Assembly (NCBI GenBank): GCA_016879935.1
Contig: JAACJQ010000056.1
Location: 1 to 64,000, forward strand
Reading direction: 5' to 3'
From: Archangiaceae bacterium
GTDB taxonomy: Bacteria > Myxococcota > Myxococcia > Myxococcales > Myxococcaceae
Length of the DNA: 64,000 nucleotides
A model generated the notes under the pieces. That model was not told the origin of the DNA, searched no databases, and saw nothing but the letters and a program-made list of their open reading frames with translations. The position numbers and the translations under genes were made by a program. Positions 58,923-64,000 of the stretch are shown one piece after another (the stretch's first letter is position 1; each line of letters begins with the position of its first letter).

Positions 58923-60343
58923 AGACGTACGACGCGGTGGTGGTTGGCTCCGGCCCGAACGGACTCGCAGCCGCGCTCGTGCTCGCGAAGGCGGGGCACT
59001 CGGTGAAGGTCATCGAAGGCCAGCCGACGTTCGGAGGTGGCGCGCGCTCGATGGCGCTCACCCAGCCGGGCTTCGTCCACGACCTCTGCTCCGCGATTCA
59101 CCCGCTCGCGGCGGGCTCACCGTTCTTCGCCACGTTGCCGCTCGAGAAGTACGGCGTGCGCTTCATCCACTCCGACTTCCCGCTCGTGAACCCGCTCGCC
59201 GGTGACGACGCCGCCGTGCTCGAGCGGAGCGTGGAGGCGACCGCGGCGCGGCTGCGCTCGGACGAGAAGGCGTACCTTCGCGTGATGAAGCCGCTCGTCG
59301 ACGGCTTCGATGACTTGAAGGCGCTCATCTTCAACCCGCTCACGAAGCCGCCGCTCAAGGCGCCGCTGCTCGCCGCGCGCTTCGGCCTCAAGGCCCTCGA
59401 GAGTGTCGTCGACTTCGTCGAGAACGAGTTTCAAGACCCGCGCACGAAGGCGCTCTTCGGTGGCTGTGCCGCGCACTCGTTCTCTCCGCTCACCACGCCG
59501 CTCACGAACGCCTTCGGGCTGATTCTCGCCATCACGGGGCACGCGGTGGGCTGGCCGTTCATCGAGGGCGGCTCGCAGAAGCTGGTCGACGCGCTGGTCG
59601 CGATGATTCGCGAGGCCGGCGGAGAGCTCGAAGCCAGTCACCCCATCTCGTCGCTCGCGGAGCTTCCGCCGCATCGGCTCGCGCTCTTCGACACGCACGC
59701 GCACGTGATGACGAAGGTGTGCGGTGACGCGCTGCCCGCCTCGTATCGCCGCCGCATCGACGAAGGCTTCGTGCGTGGGCCCGGGGTCTTCAAGGCCGAC
59801 TACGCGCTCGATGCGCCGATGCCCTGGCTGTCGAAAGACGCGCACCGCACCTCGTGCCTTCACGTCTGCGGCGACATCGAAGCGCTCACCGAATCAGAGG
59901 CCGCGCCCACCAACGGCCAGCTCGCGGAGCGCCCGTACGTGCTCGTCGCGCAGCACTCCGCCTTCGACGCGACGCGTGCGCCCGAGGGCCAACACACGTT
60001 GTGGACGTACTGCCACGTGCCCAACGGCTCCACCGTCGACATGACGAGTCGCATCGAGGCGCAGCTCGAGCGCTTCGCTCCGGGCTTTCAGCGGCATGTG
60101 CTGGCTCGGCATACGAAGACGACGGCCGAGTTCGAGCGCACCAACGCCAGCTACCTGGGTGGCGACATCTCGGGCGGAGCCGTCGAAGGCGTGCAGGTGT
60201 TCTTTCGACCCACCATCGGGCTGCCCTACGTCACGCCGAACGAGCGAATTCTGCTGTGTTCTTCCTCGGCGCCGCCGGGCCCAGGCGTTCATGGGATGTG
60301 TGGGTACTGGGCAGCAACGGAAGCGCTGAGCCGCCTGCGCTGA
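58919..60343 (+). CDS. CrtI-fold FAD/NAD(P)-dependent oxidoreductase (PYROXD2-like)
   Basis: The 474-residue protein has VVVGSGPNGLAAALVLAKAG (FAD-binding), EGQPTFGGGARSM and GPGVHGMCGYWAATEALSRL near the C-terminus, a pattern of the phytoene-dehydrogenase-related COG1233 group closer to PYROXD2-like oxidoreductases than to the two carotenoid desaturases upstream. GTG 58919 overlaps the aroA stop, so it is translated with the shikimate operon. The substrate is unknown. It may be a carotenoid enzyme recruited near the crt genes or an oxidoreductase tied to aromatic metabolism. Confidence 0.8.
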   Translation: MKTYDAVVVGSGPNGLAAALVLAKAGHSVKVIEGQPTFGGGARSMALTQPGFVHDLCSAIHPLAAGSPFFATLPLEKYGVRFIHSDFPLVNPLAGDDAAVLERSVEATAARLRSDEKAYLRVMKPLVDGFDDLKALIFNPLTKPPLKAPLLAARFGLKALESVVDFVENEFQDPRTKALFGGCAAHSFSPLTTPLTNAFGLILAITGHAVGWPFIEGGSQKLVDALVAMIREAGGELEASHPISSLAELPPHRLALFDTHAHVMTKVCGDALPASYRRRIDEGFVRGPGVFKADYALDAPMPWLSKDAHRTSCLHVCGDIEALTESEAAPTNGQLAERPYVLVAQHSAFDATRAPEGQHTLWTYCHVPNGSTVDMTSRIEAQLERFAPGFQRHVLARHTKTTAEFERTNASYLGGDISGGAVEGVQVFFRPTIGLPYVTPNERILLCSSSAPPGPGVHGMCGYWAATEALSRLR

Positions 60344-60413
60344 CCCGTCGTGTTGAGTGCGTGCAGTTCGGCGCGAAACCCTGCCAGCTCATCGCTAGGC
60401 TTTCGGTCGAAGC

Positions 60414-62111
60414 ATGAACGGGTTCCTTCGCTGGCTCGACGAGTTCTCTCGCGCCTCGTCCTTCCCTGACGAGCGTGGCCGCATGCAGGCGCGGTTCGTC
60501 GTCGTCGGTTCGGTGCTCGGCGGCATCATGAGCCTGACCTCGACGCTGCTGTTGTTCGTCTGGGCGAAGACGCCACAGGTTCTGCAGTCGGGAATCGGGT
60601 TCGCGCTGTGCCTGACGATGGTGGGGTTGTGGCGCGCGACGCTCAACCGCGATCTCGTCTCCCACCTCGCGGGCGTGGTCTTGTCGATCAGCTATCTCTT
60701 CGGCGCGTTCAACGAGCAGAACCTGAGCACCTCGTCGCTCTTCGCCATCATTCCCGTGCTCGCCCTCTTCCTCTCGGGGCGTCGCGTCGGCGGGCTGTGG
60801 CTGGTGCTGGTGATGGTTCAGATGGGCCTCGTCGGCGCACTGCTGCGGCCCGAGGCGGAGCTCGAACGGCAGATGTTCGACGCTCAGCTCGTGCGCGTGT
60901 TCGTGCTCGCACCCACCATCTTCCTCATCGGGTTCCTCTACGAGTCTGGGCACGAGCGCACCATCGCCACCCTGAATCAGGCGCGTGAGGCGGCCGAGGC
61001 GGCGAACCGCGAGAAGAGCCGCTTCCTCGCGAAGGTGAGCCACGAGATTCGAACGCCGCTCAACGGCGTGCTTGGCACCACCGAGCTCGCGCTGCTCGAC
61101 GACGTGTCGCCGTCGACGCGTGAGCAGCTGGCCACCATTCACCGCTCGGGCGGAACGTTGCTCGCGCTCATCAACGATCTGCTCGACCACGCCCGCGTCG
61201 AGTCCGGCCGGTTCGAGCTGCAGAGCACTCCGTTTCTGCCCGCGCAGGTGGTGACCGAGATCGTCGACCTGAACCGGGCGCGTGCGCAGGCGAAGGGTCT
61301 CTCCCTCACTGTCGTGGTCGAGGTGCCCGCGTCGTTGCGCCTGCTGGGTGACGCCGTTCGCCTCAAGCAGGTGCTCGGCAACCTCGTCACCAACGCCATC
61401 AAGTTCACGCCGGCCGGCACCATCGTCGTCCGCGCCGAAGGCCAGCCCGAGGGAGCGCGTTTTCGCCTTCGCCTCTCGGTGAGCGACACCGGGCCGGGCA
61501 TCGGGGCGGCTGATCAGGGTCGCCTCTTCCTGCCGTTCTCGCAGCTGTCGGCCGACACCGAGGGCACCGGGCTGGGGCTCGCCATCTCGCGGCAGCTCGT
61601 CGAGGCGATGAATGGCCGGTTGTTGTTGTCGAGCGAGGTGGGCAAGGGTTCGACGTTCACGCTCGAGGTGACGCTGTCGCAGACCGACCTCAACCCGCAG
61701 CACACGCCGGCAAGCTCGTCGTGGCGCTTCTCGGGCCGCGCGCTGGTGGTCGACGACAACACCATCAACGTCGGCGTCGCGGCGGGGCTGCTGACTCGGT
61801 TGGGGCTCGAGGTGCAGTCGGCGGCCAACGGCGCCGAAGCGCTCGACGTGCTCTCGAAGCACCAGTTCGACCTCGTGCTGATGGACCTGCAGATGCCGGT
61901 GCTCGACGGCCTCAGCGCGACGAGAGCGGTGCGGGCCCGGGGTGACGCGACGCCCATCGTCGCCCTCACCGCCAATGCCATGCAGGAAGAGCTGCAGGCC
62001 TGTCTCGAGGCCGGCATGACCGACTGCCTCACCAAGCCCCTGCGTCTTCAGCGGCTGGTCGAGCTGCTCCTCCGCGTCTTGCCCGCGCCCGACAAGGTGC
62101 GCCTCGCCTGA
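60414..62111 (+). CDS. Hybrid sensor histidine kinase
   Basis: About six N-terminal membrane helices (residues 30-180) are followed by a HisKA domain with KVSHEIRTPLNG (His210), an HATPase domain (LGNLVTNAIKFTPAG; DTGPGIG; GTGLGLAISRQLVEAMNG) and a C-terminal receiver with VLMDLQMPVLDG (phospho-acceptor Asp491) and the conserved Lys in CLTKPL. No separate response regulator or Hpt gene is adjacent, so the phosphorelay partner lies elsewhere. The sensor domain resembles 6TM hydrophobic sensors without a periplasmic loop. Confidence 0.92.
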   Translation: MNGFLRWLDEFSRASSFPDERGRMQARFVVVGSVLGGIMSLTSTLLLFVWAKTPQVLQSGIGFALCLTMVGLWRATLNRDLVSHLAGVVLSISYLFGAFNEQNLSTSSLFAIIPVLALFLSGRRVGGLWLVLVMVQMGLVGALLRPEAELERQMFDAQLVRVFVLAPTIFLIGFLYESGHERTIATLNQAREAAEAANREKSRFLAKVSHEIRTPLNGVLGTTELALLDDVSPSTREQLATIHRSGGTLLALINDLLDHARVESGRFELQSTPFLPAQVVTEIVDLNRARAQAKGLSLTVVVEVPASLRLLGDAVRLKQVLGNLVTNAIKFTPAGTIVVRAEGQPEGARFRLRLSVSDTGPGIGAADQGRLFLPFSQLSADTEGTGLGLAISRQLVEAMNGRLLLSSEVGKGSTFTLEVTLSQTDLNPQHTPASSSWRFSGRALVVDDNTINVGVAAGLLTRLGLEVQSAANGAEALDVLSKHQFDLVLMDLQMPVLDGLSATRAVRARGDATPIVALTANAMQEELQACLEAGMTDCLTKPLRLQRLVELLLRVLPAPDKVRLA

Positions 62112-62296
62112 GGTTTCTCAGCACGCGAGAAGCCCTGGAACTGACTGTCAAAGGTCTGAACGTGGAACGAGGAAACTCCAGATCAGCGACGCGCCGATGT
62201 GCCACGTGACCTGCAATAGACACCTTCGGGCGACATAACCCTGCGGATCAGGGGTCGTGCAGCGGTTGGCAGGGCGCTCGCATTGCCGGCCCGCCC

Positions 62297-62599
62297 ATGG
62301 ACACGTTCAGCGAGAAGTTCGAGACGATGATGGATGACAAGCGGGTTCGCGCGGTCGGAATCGCGCTCGCGGCCGTGCTGCTCGCCATCTCGATGGGGCT
62401 GCTCATCGCGGCCAAGACGCCGTCGAAGCCCATCGTGCTCGGCAAGGTGCTGCCCGACGCGCCGGCGAACGTGCTGATGCTCCGGTGGATGCCCGACATG
62501 CGCGTGGCGGAGATGCGGGCGCTGCTGCCTGCCCCGATGGCGCGCATCTCGAACACGGCGCCGCAGGCTCGCAGCAACGCGATGCTCAGCCGCCGCTGA
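62297..62599 (+). CDS. Small single-pass membrane protein
   Basis: A 100-residue protein with high G/C third positions, an acidic N-terminus, one hydrophobic helix (AVGIALAAVLLAISMGLLIAA) and a basic C-terminal tail. No family is recognised. The preceding 185-bp gap after the kinase shows only a small hairpin at 62111-62133 (GGTTTCTC/GAGAAGCC). Confidence 0.5.
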   Translation: MDTFSEKFETMMDDKRVRAVGIALAAVLLAISMGLLIAAKTPSKPIVLGKVLPDAPANVLMLRWMPDMRVAEMRALLPAPMARISNTAPQARSNAMLSRR

Positions 62600-62625
62600 G
62601 TCGACGTTTCGACGTTCAGTCCTCC

Positions 62626-62668
62626 CGACCCCGGTTGGAGCAAAGCGCTCCATCGGGGTCGTGGTGTT
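62626..62668. terminator. Strong terminator between the small protein and the M48 gene
   Basis: CGACCCCG(gt)TGGAGC and GCTCCA(t)CGGGGTCG (62626-62661) form a stem of about 14 pairs with a bulge, then TGGTGTTTCTG. It lies between convergent genes and could serve both. Confidence 0.7.
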
Positions 62669-62675
62669 TCTGCAG

Positions 62676-63872
62676 TCAGTCGAGAGACAGCTCGGCGCCC
62701 AGCGCGCGATCGACGAGGGTGACTTCGACGCCGAGTTTCGTGGCCAGGTCGAGCAGCAGCGTTCGCTCCTCGGCGCTCACGTGACCATCGGCGCGGGCGA
62801 CGAGGCACAAGTCACGCAGCACCTGGCCGCGGCGGAGCACGGGCACCACGGCGACGGCGTTCGAGATTCGTCGTGGCAGATCGTCAGAGAGCGCCTTCAC
62901 GTTGACGCGGTCGACGGAGCCGACACCGAAGAACCGCTCGAGCACCTTGCGTTCCTTCTCGTCGAGCTCGCCGTTCGCGCTGGCGACGGCGACTCCGCCC
63001 GCGAGCAGCAGCCGGCGCATGGCTTCGGGAATCTCGCCTTTGTCTTCGAGGTACGTCGGCTCCATCACGGCCATGAGCTCGGCGACTTCGGTCTCGAGCT
63101 GCGTGCGTGAGAGGCCGGTTCCGGCGAACTGTTCGGCGCGTGAGAAGGCGTTGGCGGCCTGCAGGCGGAGCGGGCTGAACGGGTGCGTGGCGAACCAGTC
63201 GGGCTGGGGTTTGCGGTTGGCGTCGTCGGCGGAGCGTTTCCCGAGCTCCTCCTGCATGTCGCCGAGCTGGGAGATGAGATCCTCCGCGCGCATGCTGGTG
63301 AGGCCCTGACGCAGGCCCGAGGCGAGCTTGAGGAGTGAGCTGGTGACGCCGTCGAGTTTGCCAGCGCAGGTGAGGCCAGCGCGGTCGGCGGAGATCTCGG
63401 CGTAGCGGCTCCAGGCGAAGAGCTGCGTGGCGGCGACGCCAACCATCGACGACTCGACGAGCGCCTTCATGGGCAAGCGGTGGTGGCCGAAGAGGTGATG
63501 CCCGAGCTCGTGGCCGATGACGAACTTGAGCTCTTCGTCATCGAACGATTCGAAGAGTGACGAGGAGAACAGCATGAAGACGCGGCCGTCTTCCGGCCGG
63601 GCCATGCCCGCGTTGAAGCTCGCGTCGGGGTAGATGTACGTCTCGAGCGTGCCCTCGAAGCCGAGCGTCTTCGTGCAGTGGCCGACGAGCGTGGCGAGGC
63701 GGGGAGACATCGGCGGCGTCACGCGGAGCGCCGTGGCGAGGAAGGAGCGGCGAATGCCGAGGTCCTTCTGTTTCTCCGCGTCGTCGACGATGCGCTTGAT
63801 GTGCGGGTCCGCGAGCAACTTCGCTTCGAGATCGGAGTCACCCTGCGCGCGAAGGTCGAGTCTGGGAGCCAT
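62676..63872 (-). CDS. M48-type metalloprotease with TerB-like C-terminal domain
   Basis: The start is ATG 63872, since the residues upstream in the frame are not conserved-looking. The peptidase has VIGHELGHHLFGHH (HExxH zinc site) with EISADRAG supplying the third ligand, in about the first 260 residues. The C-terminal 130 residues (LLLAGGVAVASANGELDEKE; LVARADGHVSAEERTLL) match a TerB-like helical domain with acidic metal-binding motifs. No signal peptide is visible. M48 proteins degrade membrane or misfolded proteins; the fusion with a TerB-like domain is a myxobacterial-type architecture. 398 aa. Confidence 0.82.
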   Translation of the reverse strand: MAPRLDLRAQGDSDLEAKLLADPHIKRIVDDAEKQKDLGIRRSFLATALRVTPPMSPRLATLVGHCTKTLGFEGTLETYIYPDASFNAGMARPEDGRVFMLFSSSLFESFDDEELKFVIGHELGHHLFGHHRLPMKALVESSMVGVAATQLFAWSRYAEISADRAGLTCAGKLDGVTSSLLKLASGLRQGLTSMRAEDLISQLGDMQEELGKRSADDANRKPQPDWFATHPFSPLRLQAANAFSRAEQFAGTGLSRTQLETEVAELMAVMEPTYLEDKGEIPEAMRRLLLAGGVAVASANGELDEKERKVLERFFGVGSVDRVNVKALSDDLPRRISNAVAVVPVLRRGQVLRDLCLVARADGHVSAEERTLLLDLATKLGVEVTLVDRALGAELSLD

Positions 63873-64000
63873 GAGCCGGGTTTCTACTCCGCCCGCGAGG
63901 TGCGGCGTGTGCGCGCAGCCGAGTTGTTTCCCGACGCCCGTCACCAGGTAGGCTCGCACCAATGGGTGGGTTCCCGTCAGCAACACCGACCTCTTCGAGA

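Noticed and set aside
60231-61862. Minus-strand open frame across the histidine kinase
   Set aside because: It is antisense to a kinase with every catalytic motif; the frame itself has no recognisable domain.
63962-64000. Start of a plus-strand gene at the window edge
   Set aside because: Thirteen codons from ATG 63962 are too few to judge, and two other frames are equally open; the next window is needed to decide.

Overview
The window is a GC-rich chromosomal segment whose gene content points to a myxobacterium (Myxococcota, probably Myxococcales-like). The indicators are many lipobox lipoproteins, C-terminal MYXO-CTERM-type sorting tails on two surface proteins, a PEGA-tailed Ser/Thr kinase, a PilZ protein, Gly/Ala/Ser-rich low-complexity secreted proteins, and a carotenoid operon ending in a CarA/CarH-type B12 photoreceptor. 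No rRNA, tRNA, IS element, prophage or CRISPR array was recognised. Genes are packed tightly, often with 4-nt stop/start overlaps.

Layout. 1-5.8 kb: a synthetase-only RelA/SpoT protein, a VanY-like peptidase with Trp/Cys repeats, and the S-adenosylhomocysteine module sahR-ahcY. 5.8-6.25 kb: a gene-free stretch with a cluster of 16-bp palindromes. 6.25-13.7 kb: lipoproteins, an MlaC-like protein, a PEGA-tailed Ser/Thr kinase, metK, a repeat-bearing PilZ protein coupled to uppP. 13.8-18.4 kb: a GH31 lipoprotein, a six-zinc-ribbon TIGR02996-type protein and a GNAT/YoaP acetyltransferase. 18.6-24 kb: a MYXO-CTERM protein, ppa, kdsB, a coiled-coil protein and two small unknown proteins. 24-33.9 kb: a VCBS/ASPIC lipoprotein, miaE, a two-domain M16 protease, a repeat lipoprotein and a DUF2721 protein. 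33.9-37.5 kb: three overlapping hydrolase-fold genes, the first a 5'-nucleotidase-like lipoprotein that has lost most metal ligands. 37.7-44.6 kb: an Rpn-like nuclease, YceI, a second TIGR02996-type protein and small envelope proteins.

44.6-53.4 kb is one eight-gene carotenoid operon: crtE-crtI-crtB-crtD-crtC-glycosyltransferase-acyltransferase-carH. All junctions overlap by 1-4 nt. Upstream lie three T-N-ACA repeats exactly 11 bp apart that coincide with a 17-bp-spaced promoter, the expected signature of a CarH operator. The gene set predicts an acyclic, 1-hydroxylated carotenoid that is glycosylated and acylated, under light/B12 control.

53.9-60.3 kb is a shikimate operon: a trifunctional AroK-AroD-AroE fusion, aroC, aroB, aroA and a coupled CrtI-fold FAD oxidoreductase. 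It covers dehydroquinate to chorismate plus the DHQ synthase step; only DAHP synthase is absent. The window closes with a hybrid histidine kinase, a small membrane protein and an M48 protease with a TerB-like tail.

The best candidates for follow-up are the CarH operator and its divergent ytfJ partner, the degenerate nucleotidase operon, the two TIGR02996-type architectures, and the palindrome cluster at 5.96-6.08 kb.
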